A DNA stretch of 34,355 nucleotides from Candidatus Cloacimonadota bacterium (GTDB taxonomy: Bacteria; Cloacimonadota; Cloacimonadia; Cloacimonadales; JAMOQM01). The notes below the pieces were generated by a model. The model did no database searches and was not told where the DNA came from. It saw nothing but the letters and a program-made list of their open reading frames with translations. Below are positions 1 to 8,696 of the stretch, one piece after another. The stretch spans positions 1 to 34,355 of the forward strand of contig JAMOQM010000115.1 of NCBI GenBank assembly GCA_027064005.1. The letters are read 5' to 3'. Within the stretch, counting starts at the first letter, position 1, and every line of letters starts with the position of its first letter. The translations under genes and the position numbers were made by a program.

Positions 1-376
1 AAAAGATGTTGTTCAAAACGAAGGAAATAATTCTGCAACTTGGACTGTCGGTGCTCAACCATCAATTGGTGATATCACTATAACAAATTCCACAGAAGAT
101 ATTACAACCTTTATGCACAATGGTGATGATTTAACAATCGATTTCTCATTGGTAAATCCGGAAGAGATTGCTTCATTATCAGTTTCCTTAGATTCAGATG
201 ACGCTCAAACATATACTTTCACAAGTACTGAAATCGCAGCAAATGTATCTCATACATTTAATAATGTTGTTGAAGCTGATCCGACCGGAACAATTACGGC
301 AATAGTTTCTGCAACTTCAGTTTCCGGTGGAGTAACAAATAATTACTCAAATACAGGAACCATTGCAATTGATAAC
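1..376 (+). repeat. Copy 1 of a near-identical 636-nt-period tandem repeat (partial)
   Basis: Bases 1-376 match 637-1012 with an offset of exactly 636 nt (212 codons). I count about 9 substitutions over 376 nt, and the first ~130 nt look identical. Divergence becomes complete just after the shared GATAAC. The unit encodes part of the surface protein, so this is a coding repeat. More copies may lie upstream of the window. Confidence 0.93.
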
Positions 377-1936
377 GTTCTTCCGGTAATTTCAAATATC
401 TCATACTCAGCAATGAGAGCTTCCGATTTATTGGAAGGAATGACTTATACAATTACAGCCGATATTAGCGATGCTGATTCCGGAGTTGATGCAAATAGTA
501 TTCTTCTAAATTGTACTGAATTATCATTAACAGATATTCCCGCTTCAAATTATGACGGAACAACTGCGACTTGGAATAACGTTCTTGTAATTCCAACTCC
601 ATTCAATCCTGATAATTTAACTGTTACAATTTCTGCAAAAGATGTTGTTCAAAACGAAGGAAATAATTCTGCAACTTGGACTGTCGGTGCTCAACCATCA
701 ATTGGTGATATCACTATAACAAATTCCACAGAAGATATTACAACCTTTATGCACAATGGTGATAATTTAACAATTGATTTCTCATTGGTAAATCCGGAAG
801 AAATTGCTTCATTATCAGTTTCATTAGATTCAGATGACGCTCAAACATATACTTTCACAAGTACTGAAATCGCAGCAAATGTATCTCATACATTTAATAA
901 TGTTGTTGAAGCTGATCCAAACGGAACAATTACGGCAATAGTTTCTGCAACTTCAGTTTCCGGTGGAGTAACAAATAATTACTCAAATACAGGAACTATC
1001 GCAATCGATAACTTGTTACCTGAAATAACGGAAACAGGATATTCAATTTCTGATGATGTTATTTCACTTCAGGTTAAAATTGTTGATGCCGGTATCGGTA
1101 TTGATAAAGATAGCATTTGGGTGGATTTATCAGAATTTACCGGTTCTACAAAACGTGTTGCTGATTCTTATGATAATGAATACGCTATTTGGAATTTAAG
1201 TTGGCAAAATGATTTGAATTCTCAACCTGTAGATGGAAATCTTACTATTTATTCTAAAGATAAATTTGGTAATGGTCCTGCTACTTTAGGAATATCTATT
1301 CAAGATACTCCGACAATTACTATCTCAACAAACGAATTAGCATTTGCCAGTACATATTTTGGACATAATTCAGATTCACAATCAGTTGTTTTGAATAATA
1401 TTAGTTATAATACTCTTATTATTAATTCAATTTCATTACCATCCGGGTTTGAAGTACAATTAGAAAATACTGATACTTGGACTGGTAATATCACTGAATT
1501 TGAGATTGCTCCGAGAACTTCTAAAAATATAGAAATTAGATATTCTCCAATCCAAAATGTTCAATATTCAGGAAATGCAACTATCACAACAAATGATCCG
1601 AATAATGCATCAGTTTTGATTAGTTTGTCAACAGGTAATGAAGGAACACCTACCACTTTCTTGAAACCAAACATCTTTACTCCAAATGGTGATGGTATTA
1701 ACGATGATTATCGTATTGGTCCATTTACCCTTGATGGAAGCAAAACTGCTGAATTCAAAGTATATAATTTAAAAGGTCGTCCTGTTCTTTCTCTATCTTC
1801 TCCTGCAAATCAAGAGATTGTCTGGAATGGTAAGAAAGATACTAATCATAAATTAGCGGAAGGAAATATCTATTTCTATAGGTATCTGATAAATGGGAAA
1901 TTATATCGCAGTGGTAAAATATACATCATTAAATAG
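2..1936 (+). CDS. Large repeat-containing surface protein with T9SS type B C-terminal domain (5' partial)
   Basis: The frame is open from base 2, so the gene begins outside the window; the first ATG (113) lies inside a repeat and is not the start. The visible 644 codons contain alternating beta-sandwich (Ig/cadherin-like) modules of about 105 residues, present as a nearly duplicated 212-residue unit. An ASH/choice-of-anchor-like module follows (NELAF...TTNDPNN, about 1330-1640 nt). The protein ends with the gliding-motility-associated type B sorting domain (FTPNGDGINDDY, VYNLKGRPVL, EGNIYFYRYLINGK), about 90 residues. In this family the tail directs export through the type IX system to the cell surface. 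No catalytic motif is visible, so an adhesin or structural surface layer is likely (inference). A barrel-like protein follows after 12 nt. Confidence 0.9.
   Translation, partial: KDVVQNEGNNSATWTVGAQPSIGDITITNSTEDITTFMHNGDDLTIDFSLVNPEEIASLSVSLDSDDAQTYTFTSTEIAANVSHTFNNVVEADPTGTITAIVSATSVSGGVTNNYSNTGTIAIDNVLPVISNISYSAMRASDLLEGMTYTITADISDADSGVDANSILLNCTELSLTDIPASNYDGTTATWNNVLVIPTPFNPDNLTVTISAKDVVQNEGNNSATWTVGAQPSIGDITITNSTEDITTFMHNGDNLTIDFSLVNPEEIASLSVSLDSDDAQTYTFTSTEIAANVSHTFNNVVEADPNGTITAIVSATSVSGGVTNNYSNTGTIAIDNLLPEITETGYSISDDVISLQVKIVDAGIGIDKDSIWVDLSEFTGSTKRVADSYDNEYAIWNLSWQNDLNSQPVDGNLTIYSKDKFGNGPATLGISIQDTPTITISTNELAFASTYFGHNSDSQSVVLNNISYNTLIINSISLPSGFEVQLENTDTWTGNITEFEIAPRTSKNIEIRYSPIQNVQYSGNATITTNDPNNASVLISLSTGNEGTPTTFLKPNIFTPNGDGINDDYRIGPFTLDGSKTAEFKVYNLKGRPVLSLSSPANQEIVWNGKKDTNHKLAEGNIYFYRYLINGKLYRSGKIYIIK
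637..1012 (+). repeat. Copy 2 of the 636-nt-period coding repeat
   Basis: Second copy of the segment at 1-376. Most differences are third-position changes (for example GAG/GAA); two adjacent codons change an amino acid (Pro-Thr-Gly to Pro-Asn-Gly, and Asp-Asp to Asp-Asn). This is consistent with a recent duplication or gene conversion under protein-level constraint. Confidence 0.93.
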
Positions 1937-1948
1937 AGGAGTAGAAAA

Positions 1949-3631
1949 ATGAAAAAATATATACTTGTAGCCCTATTAGCGATAATTATGATGAGCGTAT
2001 TATCCGCTAAGGAATTTATCCCCGCTCAAGAAATGGACGGATATAATATGAGATTCAAAACTTATTATTATGATAAGTTTGATGATTATGATATTGATTT
2101 CACAGGTTTTATGATAAGTAATCCTAAAATATTTAAAAACTTTTCATTAGAGACTGACTTCCAAAGTTACGGTGATAAAGTTTATAAAAAGATGAATTTA
2201 AATTTATCTTTAGGTTATACTTTCAGCGATAGATATACACTTGCTTTTTCAGCTGGAGGCGTTTATCAAACAATTGATAAGGACAAACTGATATTTGGTG
2301 CGGATGAAGATTTGCCTAATGACAATTCTAATGCCATCACTTATGGTGCAAGCGGATATGCAAAAATCTTAGATGGTAAATTAAATCTTGATTTTGGTAT
2401 TTGGAATATTAATGAACCCAATATTACTCTTTTAAATAATGGCTCCGATATTGAAAAAATGAAGGTTAGAGCTGATGCTAAATGGCAAGTTACCAACAAT
2501 CTTCAATTAGGAACTTATTACGAAAGAGAAAATGATGAAGATTATTTCGGTGCAACTTTTGCTTATTCATTCTCAAACCCAACTTTCGTAATGAATGTTG
2601 AAGGCGATGAAGAGAAAGTTACTATTATGCCTGAAATTGATTTGATTAACTACTGGAATTTCAAAGTAGGTTATGATTATTATTACGGAGATAGTTCTGA
2701 TTTGAATAATACAAACTACTATATTGAAGCAGCTTACCAAGTTCCAAACAAGAAAATGATTCCAATTTTCATGTTTAATGATAAACGCTTTAATGGAAAT
2801 AGAATTGTTACCTTCAATGACAGATTACCTTTAGAATTCAAAATCAAAAATTCTCCTCGTTTAAGATACGTAACAGTTAATCTTGATAATAAAAATTATG
2901 TTTTCGATTCAAATATCAGAGAACGTAATAGTAAATCATATAAAGCTGATTTGGAACTTAATGACGGCGTAAATAATCTTGTAATAGCTACAAAAGGTAT
3001 TGCCGGTGGAGAAATAAGAAAATCAATCCAAATAATCAAAAAAGAAAGAATGATCAATATCATAAATTTCTTTAAAAATATGTTGTTTAAAGAAGTTAAA
3101 ACTATCCAATGGAAAAGTACTCTTGAAACAGGTAGTTTTGATATTTCTTTACTCGATACAAAAAATTCTGAGATTAAAAAAATTAACGAAAATCCAATTG
3201 ATGTTAATTGGACTTCTAAAGATTTGATTTCTAAAAATTACAGTTTAATCTGGAATGATTCTACTTTGATAGACAGTATGTATTATAAAATCAAAATTAG
3301 AAATGATAAAAATAATATCGAAACTATCAGCGACTCATTTATGTATATCCATCCAAAACCGGTTGTTGATACTGTTGTCGTTGTTAAGAAAATAGTTAAG
3401 AAAAAACATAAAAAACGCTATATCGTTAGACATAAACCTAAAAAGGTTATTGAACAACCTAAACCGGAACCAAAACCGAAACCGAAACCGGTTGTTGCTC
3501 CTAAACCTGAACCAAAACCGGAACCAAAACCGGTTGAACAGCCTAAATCAAAAGGTTACGGACTTCCAATCGCAATTGGTGCCGGTGTAATATTGTTATC
3601 ATTGTTCTTCTTTAAAAAGAAGAAAAAATAA
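1949..3631 (+). CDS. Putative T9SS-associated outer-membrane barrel protein with TonB-like linker and C-terminal helix
   Basis: 560 residues; the start ATG has a GAGGAG ribosome site and lies 12 nt after the type B cargo gene, so the two are probably co-transcribed. A signal peptide covers about residues 1-20 (MKKYILVALLAIIMMSVLSA). Residues ~25-275 show alternating amphipathic beta strands with many Tyr/Phe/Asn, resembling PorP/SprF-type barrels, which in Bacteroidota commonly follow type B cargo genes. The family assignment is inference, as I see no PorP signature. Residues ~285-465 look like Ig-like beta domains. Next come a Lys-rich stretch (KKIVKKKHKKR), a Pro/Lys/Glu linker (PKPEPKPKPKP), a ~17-residue hydrophobic helix (LPIAIGAGVILLSLFFF) and five terminal lysines. 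A barrel plus a terminal membrane helix is an unusual architecture. Confidence 0.7.
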   Translation: MKKYILVALLAIIMMSVLSAKEFIPAQEMDGYNMRFKTYYYDKFDDYDIDFTGFMISNPKIFKNFSLETDFQSYGDKVYKKMNLNLSLGYTFSDRYTLAFSAGGVYQTIDKDKLIFGADEDLPNDNSNAITYGASGYAKILDGKLNLDFGIWNINEPNITLLNNGSDIEKMKVRADAKWQVTNNLQLGTYYERENDEDYFGATFAYSFSNPTFVMNVEGDEEKVTIMPEIDLINYWNFKVGYDYYYGDSSDLNNTNYYIEAAYQVPNKKMIPIFMFNDKRFNGNRIVTFNDRLPLEFKIKNSPRLRYVTVNLDNKNYVFDSNIRERNSKSYKADLELNDGVNNLVIATKGIAGGEIRKSIQIIKKERMINIINFFKNMLFKEVKTIQWKSTLETGSFDISLLDTKNSEIKKINENPIDVNWTSKDLISKNYSLIWNDSTLIDSMYYKIKIRNDKNNIETISDSFMYIHPKPVVDTVVVVKKIVKKKHKKRYIVRHKPKKVIEQPKPEPKPKPKPVVAPKPEPKPEPKPVEQPKSKGYGLPIAIGAGVILLSLFFFKKKKK

Positions 3632-4108
3632 GATAAATTAAAGGCGGATTTCTTCCGCCTTTTTTTATTCCCTAAAAACCTATTTTAGTTTAAAATATAA
3701 TATCCCAAATCATTAAAATTAATTCCTATAAATAACTTGTTGAAATTAGGCTGATTAAATTTCAATATAGACCATTAATATTGTGCTAAAATAAACTACC
3801 GATTGTGTAACAAAATAAAATACCAATAACACTTGTAAATGTACCTCGACGTTGTACGCCGTTTGAAATATAAAAAATAGCTAACTCATAACAACTTACA
3901 AACTCGTTATACGCCATTCCAATAATGAAAGTAACCAAAGCAGAAAGTCTAAAAATAATTACATACTTATTAAAAATAGATTTAGAATTTCCGGCAATCT
4001 ACAAATTCTCTTCACCAATTTAAAGTGCGAAGGAACCAATAAACTATTCTATGTAATTCTTGACCAAAATTCGGCAGAAATTATTTCTGAAAAAAAAAGG
4101 AGATTTCA
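3632..4108. other. 477-nt intergenic region without a convincing gene
   Basis: After the terminator the sequence is AT-rich and shows no recognised RNA or mobile element. An ATG at 3925 opens a 32-codon frame ending at 4023 (starting MKVTKAESLKIITYLLKIDL). A second frame, shifted by 2, reads on as sensible-looking codons to about 4110 (NLQILFTNLKCEGTNKLFYV). This could be a frameshifted remnant of a small gene, but I recognise no family. A TTGACC (4059-4064) and the AAGGAG ribosome site of the peptidase gene lie at its right end. Confidence 0.5.
3641..3668 (+). terminator. Rho-independent terminator after the barrel gene
   Basis: AAGGCGGA (3641-3648) pairs with TCCGCCTT (3654-3661) around a 5-nt loop, followed by a T run. 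It sits 10 nt after the stop codon and closes the two-gene T9SS unit. Confidence 0.92.
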
Positions 4109-6958
4109 ATGAAAAAAATTACAACACTTATATTTATTCTTTTTGCAATTAACATTTTCTCACACCCAAAAATTCCTATTTCAAACCCTGACAATACTTT
4201 GAAATATACAGCACGTGCCGATTCTCTTCACGGTTTTGATATTACAAAATATACTTTGAATATTACGATTGATGATGAGAACCACTATATTTCCGGAAGT
4301 GTAATTACAAATATTACTGCTGAAGAAAATCTAACTTCAATAGAATACAACCTTGTTGCTCTTGATGTCGATAATGTTAAAGTAAATAACCAGAATGTCG
4401 ATTTTACCTTCAATGATAATATTATAAATATTCCTCTCCAAAATATCAATGAAGGTGATAACTTCACAACAACAGTAACCTATCATGGAAATCCGGTTTT
4501 AACAGGTGGAGTTTATAATCTCGGAATGTTTTTCCAATCAAATGTTGTTTTTACAATTTCAGATCCAAATGCTGCCAGAAATTGGTGGCCTTGCTATGAT
4601 CATCCTTGGGATAAGGCGATTGTGGATTTGAATGTTACAGTTCGTGATGATTGGAATGAAGCGTCCAACGGAATCAGAACCGGTATTGATGATAATAATG
4701 ATGGAACTAAAACATATCATTGGGCTGGTGAAAACCCGATGACAACCTTTCTGGTAACTGTTTCAGCTTCTAATTTTGTAGAATTGGATGACGATTTTAA
4801 CGGTATTCCGATTATGAATTTCGTTAATCCTGCAATTGAAAATTCAGCTTTGACGGATTTTTCAAATTTACCTTTTATGATGCAAGTTTTCACCCAAAAA
4901 TATGGAGATTATCCTTTTGAAAAATATGGAAATGTTGTGGAACCAATGTCCACTTTTGGCGGGATGGAACATCAAACAATGACAACCCTTGCCTCCAATA
5001 TTATTGATGGAAATCATGGAAATGAAACGACTATTGCTCATGAATTGGCTCATCAATGGTTTGGAGATTGTTTGACTCCGCTAACGTGGAAAGATGTCTG
5101 GCTTTCAGAAAGTTTTGCGACCTATTCGGAATGTGTTTATACCCAAGAATGGCAGGGATTTGAGGCGATGAATAATTACGTACAATCCTCTTATCATAAT
5201 TATTATAAAAATTGGATGAGTGCAAATGGTGTTCGTCCCGTTTATAATCCTCCCTATGATGAAACTTTTGCTCCTCCTGTTTATGAGAAAGGTGCTTCGG
5301 TTTTACATATGTTAAGATTAAAAGTTGGTGATGATGTTTTTTGGCAAATTCTTCAAACGTATTTTCAAGCTTTTCATAATTCAAATGTTGTTACTAATGA
5401 TTTCAAAAATATTGCTGAACAAGTTTCCGGTTTGGATTTAGGTCAATTTTTCCAGCAATGGATTTTTCAACCCGGTTTGCCATCTCTAAAATATGCAATT
5501 TTTAATGATGAAGATAATGCTCAATTTCAGGTTGTTTCTAAAACATTTTCTAACTCCGATACCGATTTTTACCTTGATTTCCCAATTTCTGTAAATACAA
5601 CTACCGAGCAAGATTCATTTCTTGTACAAACAAATCCTAATGATTGGACTTCCTACCAAAATTCTTATTCCGGAGAAATAAATTCTTTTGAAGTTGACCC
5701 TCATAATTGGGTTTTTACAATTCATAATTATAATATTAAACCTGAAATTTCTTATGCTTTAGCCACAGATAATCAAGTATTTATTTCGTGGACCGGTTTA
5801 CCTTTTGATATTGATGGTTACAATATTTATCGCTCTCAGTCTGAAAATGGTGATTTTGTTAAAATTAATGATGAAATAATTACAAATACAAATTTTATTG
5901 ATGAATCCGTTCAAAACGGGAATTCCTATTACTATTATATTTGTGCTCAAAAAAATGATACTTATCTTTCTGAAAAATCTAATATTGTAAATGCAGAGCC
6001 TATTTCTTTTCCAATGGATCAAGGATACCTTTTTGTTGATGAAACACTAAATGGAGCCGGTAGTCCTGCAAATCCTAATGATGAAATGGTAGATGATTTT
6101 TATGTAGCAAGTTTTGGAGTTTCAAATTATTCTCAATGGGATGTTATGGAGCAAGGTTTACCTACCATAAATGATATTAAAAATTACAGTGTGATTATTT
6201 GGTATGACGATGATTTTTCTCAGCATTTGATTGAGGATGATATTCCGGCTTTAGAAAGCTTTATACTTGCCGGTGGAAATGTTTTGATTTCAGGATGGAA
6301 AACAGCTGATGCCTTGGATGCTGTTTTTTTGCATGATTTTGTAGGTGTAAACAGTGTATCTTTGGATAATTCGCCCCATTTTTCAAGTGCAATTTCAAAT
6401 TCCTTTCCTGATTTGATACTTAATCCTGATAAAATTATTCCAAATTGGAATGGAAAACTGCCGATGGTAGCAACTTTTAATGAAGCTGAAAATCCGATTT
6501 ATAGTTTTCAAGGTGAAGGAGATTTTGTAAATAATACCTGCGGAGTTGAAAAATCAAATAATGGAAATTGCTTTTTATTAGGTTTTCCGCTCTATTTTAT
6601 TCAAGATGAGAATGTTGCTGATTTTGCTTCTTTTCTGGAAAATGAATGGAATGTTGGTAATGATGATGATAATTTTGTACCTGAAAATTTACATCCAATT
6701 GTTGTTTATCCAAATCCTTCCCAAGTTTCTCGCTCCAACAATTTGAATGTAAAATATTATTCCCTAAAATCCGGAAACGTTGAGATGGAAATTTATAATA
6801 TTAAAGGTCAAAAAATACAAAGAATTACCTCGAATCTTAAAAAGGGAAATAATAAAATCCGATTAAATTTTAATGATAAATTAAGCTCCGGAATTTATTT
6901 TCTCAAAATTGTAAATTCAGATAGAGTTTCAACAAAGAAATTTGTCGTGGTTCATTAA
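4109..6958 (+). CDS. Secreted M1-family zinc metallopeptidase with T9SS type A sorting domain
   Basis: 949 residues, AAGGAG ribosome site, N-terminal signal peptide (MKKITTLIFILFAINIFS). The M1 aminopeptidase core is clear: GGMEH at residues 284-288 (exopeptidase motif), HELAH at 311-315 with the third zinc ligand Glu334, and Tyr392 in VYEKG as the likely transition-state Tyr. After the catalytic and helical region (to about residue 480) comes a fibronectin III-like module (~550-630). A segment (~635-850) with an alpha/beta look (LFVDETLNG, YSVIIWYDDD, GGNVLISGW) resembles the class I glutamine amidotransferase/ThuA fold. The C-terminal ~90 residues (VVYPNPSQVS...GQKIQR...LSSGIYFLKI) are a type A T9SS tail. 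Predicted role: extracellular or surface peptide hydrolysis. It stands alone, convergent with tsaB. Confidence 0.93.
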   Translation: MKKITTLIFILFAINIFSHPKIPISNPDNTLKYTARADSLHGFDITKYTLNITIDDENHYISGSVITNITAEENLTSIEYNLVALDVDNVKVNNQNVDFTFNDNIINIPLQNINEGDNFTTTVTYHGNPVLTGGVYNLGMFFQSNVVFTISDPNAARNWWPCYDHPWDKAIVDLNVTVRDDWNEASNGIRTGIDDNNDGTKTYHWAGENPMTTFLVTVSASNFVELDDDFNGIPIMNFVNPAIENSALTDFSNLPFMMQVFTQKYGDYPFEKYGNVVEPMSTFGGMEHQTMTTLASNIIDGNHGNETTIAHELAHQWFGDCLTPLTWKDVWLSESFATYSECVYTQEWQGFEAMNNYVQSSYHNYYKNWMSANGVRPVYNPPYDETFAPPVYEKGASVLHMLRLKVGDDVFWQILQTYFQAFHNSNVVTNDFKNIAEQVSGLDLGQFFQQWIFQPGLPSLKYAIFNDEDNAQFQVVSKTFSNSDTDFYLDFPISVNTTTEQDSFLVQTNPNDWTSYQNSYSGEINSFEVDPHNWVFTIHNYNIKPEISYALATDNQVFISWTGLPFDIDGYNIYRSQSENGDFVKINDEIITNTNFIDESVQNGNSYYYYICAQKNDTYLSEKSNIVNAEPISFPMDQGYLFVDETLNGAGSPANPNDEMVDDFYVASFGVSNYSQWDVMEQGLPTINDIKNYSVIIWYDDDFSQHLIEDDIPALESFILAGGNVLISGWKTADALDAVFLHDFVGVNSVSLDNSPHFSSAISNSFPDLILNPDKIIPNWNGKLPMVATFNEAENPIYSFQGEGDFVNNTCGVEKSNNGNCFLLGFPLYFIQDENVADFASFLENEWNVGNDDDNFVPENLHPIVVYPNPSQVSRSNNLNVKYYSLKSGNVEMEIYNIKGQKIQRITSNLKKGNNKIRLNFNDKLSSGIYFLKIVNSDRVSTKKFVVVH

Positions 6959-6963
6959 TTAAT

Positions 6964-7003
6964 AAAGAGAGAGATAGAGCAAGTTAAGCTTTATCTCTCT
7001 TTA
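6964..7003. terminator. Bidirectional terminator-like hairpin between converging genes
   Basis: An AGAGAGATA arm (about 6968-6976) pairs with TATCTCTCT (6992-7000), with extra A/T pairs at the base and T/A runs on both flanks. It lies just after the M1 peptidase stop. The right arm lies inside the 3' end of tsaB, so one structure could serve both strands. Confidence 0.75.
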
Positions 7004-7679
7004 ATTTTTCCTCTCTAACAATTTCGGCTTGTGATTTTCTCATATAAAACGGTTCTAACGAAGCTATTTCATTAAAATTATAAACCGGAACTATTTCCCT
7101 CAATTCAAACAAGCTTATCAATGATGCGGCTAAAGCCAATGACTGATGTTTCAAAACAAAATCAGCCTCAATTGTCTTATTGATTAATTCTTTATAGACA
7201 TTAACTCCACTGCCAATTACGGTTACCTTCCCTTCGATCAAATCAAGAAACTCTTGCGGTTTGAAATTCCCGGGTGCAATAATTTCCTCTAATTTTGGAG
7301 AATACATTCCCGCATAAACCTCACCCATTTTGGCATCATTAAAAACTACAATATTATTGGCATTTCCAAACAAATTTGCAGCTGACATTTCAATAGAATT
7401 AAACGGAATTATCGGAATTTTATTAGCATAAGATAGACCTTTCGCTGTTGCAAGTCCGATTCTTAAACCTGTAAATGAACCCGGTCCGTTAGAAATTAAT
7501 ATCGCATTTATGTCATTAATCGATATTTTACATTGTTCCATTCCAAAAGCTATTTGAGGCATTAATCTTTCAGAATGGGTAACTTTTAAATCTAAAAATT
7601 GAATGTATTCAATCTTGCTATTCTTTGATATTGCAATACTTCCGGAAGTTGAGGAAGTATCTATTGCTAAGATATTCAT
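6984..7679 (-). CDS. tsaB: tRNA threonylcarbamoyladenosine biosynthesis protein TsaB
   Basis: 231 residues, the usual TsaB length. The N-terminal ASKHA-fold strand (MNILAIDTSS) and the hallmark GPGSFTGLRIG at residues 65-75 identify it. TsaB is the non-catalytic partner of TsaD (with TsaE and TsaC) that makes t6A37 on ANN-decoding tRNAs in the cytoplasm. The AGGTGG ribosome site 8 nt before the ATG supports the start. It is transcribed alone, diverging from the acyltransferase gene across a 97-nt gap. No other tsa gene is in the window. Confidence 0.95.
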   Translation of the reverse strand: MNILAIDTSSTSGSIAISKNSKIEYIQFLDLKVTHSERLMPQIAFGMEQCKISINDINAILISNGPGSFTGLRIGLATAKGLSYANKIPIIPFNSIEMSAANLFGNANNIVVFNDAKMGEVYAGMYSPKLEEIIAPGNFKPQEFLDLIEGKVTVIGSGVNVYKELINKTIEADFVLKHQSLALAASLISLFELREIVPVYNFNEIASLEPFYMRKSQAEIVREEKLKRDKA

Positions 7680-7719
7680 ATTTAACCACCTTTTTCAAAT
7701 TATTTTTTTTATACATTTC

Positions 7720-7749
7720 TTGACTGTCAAGCACATTTGGAAATAATAA
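7720..7749 (+). promoter_or_regulatory. Candidate promoter for the acyltransferase gene
   Basis: TTGACT at 7720-7725 and TAATAA at 7744-7749, spacer 18 nt, 57 nt before the start codon. The -10 match is weak. It follows the same spacing to the start as several TTGACA boxes elsewhere in the window. Confidence 0.4.
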
Positions 7750-7776
7750 ATCAATATTAAGAAATAAGGAATTAAA

Positions 7777-8679
7777 ATGAATAAAAAATTTAAAAATATC
7801 TATGAAATAATTCTTTTTAAAATGACGCTTGGAACGTTAAAATTACTGCCATTTAAACTTACTTTTAAATGGTCGGCAAAGTTAGGAATTTTTGCCGGAA
7901 TGATATTAGGTATTAGAAAGAAAGTGGCATATTCTCAAATCAAAGAATCTTTTCCTGAAAAAACCGATCAAGAAATAAAAAAAATTCTTAGAAGAATGTA
8001 TGAAAATATTGGCTATCAATCTATTGAATTTTTTATAGGAAATAGAACAGATTTATTGAAAAATGTAACTTCGGAAGGTTTTGAGTATTTGCGTGAAGCT
8101 TATGAAAAAAATAAAGGCGTAATTATAGTCAGTGGACATTTTGGAAATTGGGAAATGGCAGGAGAATTTATTGCATCAAAAGGAATGCGATTCGGAGCTG
8201 TCGTTAAACGTCAAAGAAATCCTTATGTTAATGATTATATCGAAAACCGCCGAGCAGGTTCTAATATTCATCTAATTTATAAAAAACGTTCTTTTAGAGG
8301 TATTGTTAAAGAATTAAAAAATGGATCAGGTATTGCCTTTTTATCTGATCAAGCTGCCAATAAACAAGGTATAAAATTGAATTTTCTTGGACGCGAAGCA
8401 TCCGTTAATATTGGAGCAGCTAAACTAGCCCTTAAATTCTCCGTACCGATCGTATTTTGCTATTCCCTCCGTGAACCCGATAATTCGCTGTCATTTCATT
8501 GTCATAAACCAATTTTTATAGAAAATCTTGACGAAAATCAAAAAAATATTAAATATCTAACTCAGGCTTTAAATTCTGAGATTGAAAATATCGTAAAAAA
8601 ATATCCTGAAAATTGGTTTTGGGTCCATAAAAGATGGAAAAATGCTAATCAAGGAAAGGACCCCGAACTTTATAATTAA
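7777..8679 (+). CDS. LpxL/HtrB-type lipid A (lysophospholipid) acyltransferase
   Basis: 300 residues with an AAGGA ribosome site. The catalytic HX4(D/E) motif is present as HFGNWE (His121, Glu126). The downstream family blocks FLSDQAAN and the C-terminal WFWVHKRWK, typical of Kdo2-lipid A late acyltransferases, are also seen. An N-terminal hydrophobic/basic segment fits inner-membrane association. Predicted reaction: transfer of an acyl chain from acyl-ACP to a lipid A precursor; the acyl-chain specificity cannot be read from sequence. The glycosyltransferase-like gene follows 17 nt downstream in the same direction. I leave the symbol empty because LpxL, LpxM and LpxP types are not separable here. 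Confidence 0.92.
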   Translation: MNKKFKNIYEIILFKMTLGTLKLLPFKLTFKWSAKLGIFAGMILGIRKKVAYSQIKESFPEKTDQEIKKILRRMYENIGYQSIEFFIGNRTDLLKNVTSEGFEYLREAYEKNKGVIIVSGHFGNWEMAGEFIASKGMRFGAVVKRQRNPYVNDYIENRRAGSNIHLIYKKRSFRGIVKELKNGSGIAFLSDQAANKQGIKLNFLGREASVNIGAAKLALKFSVPIVFCYSLREPDNSLSFHCHKPIFIENLDENQKNIKYLTQALNSEIENIVKKYPENWFWVHKRWKNANQGKDPELYN

Positions 8680-8696
8680 CAAACAATGAGGTTGTT

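Noticed and set aside
1-1012. Repeats resembling an array
   Set aside because: The period is 636 nt and the units are coding; no short spacers as in CRISPR.
5031-5384. 117-codon open frame on the minus strand
   Set aside because: It lies fully inside the M1 peptidase gene over the conserved zinc-site region, has His/Lys/Asn-biased composition and no family features; a shadow frame.
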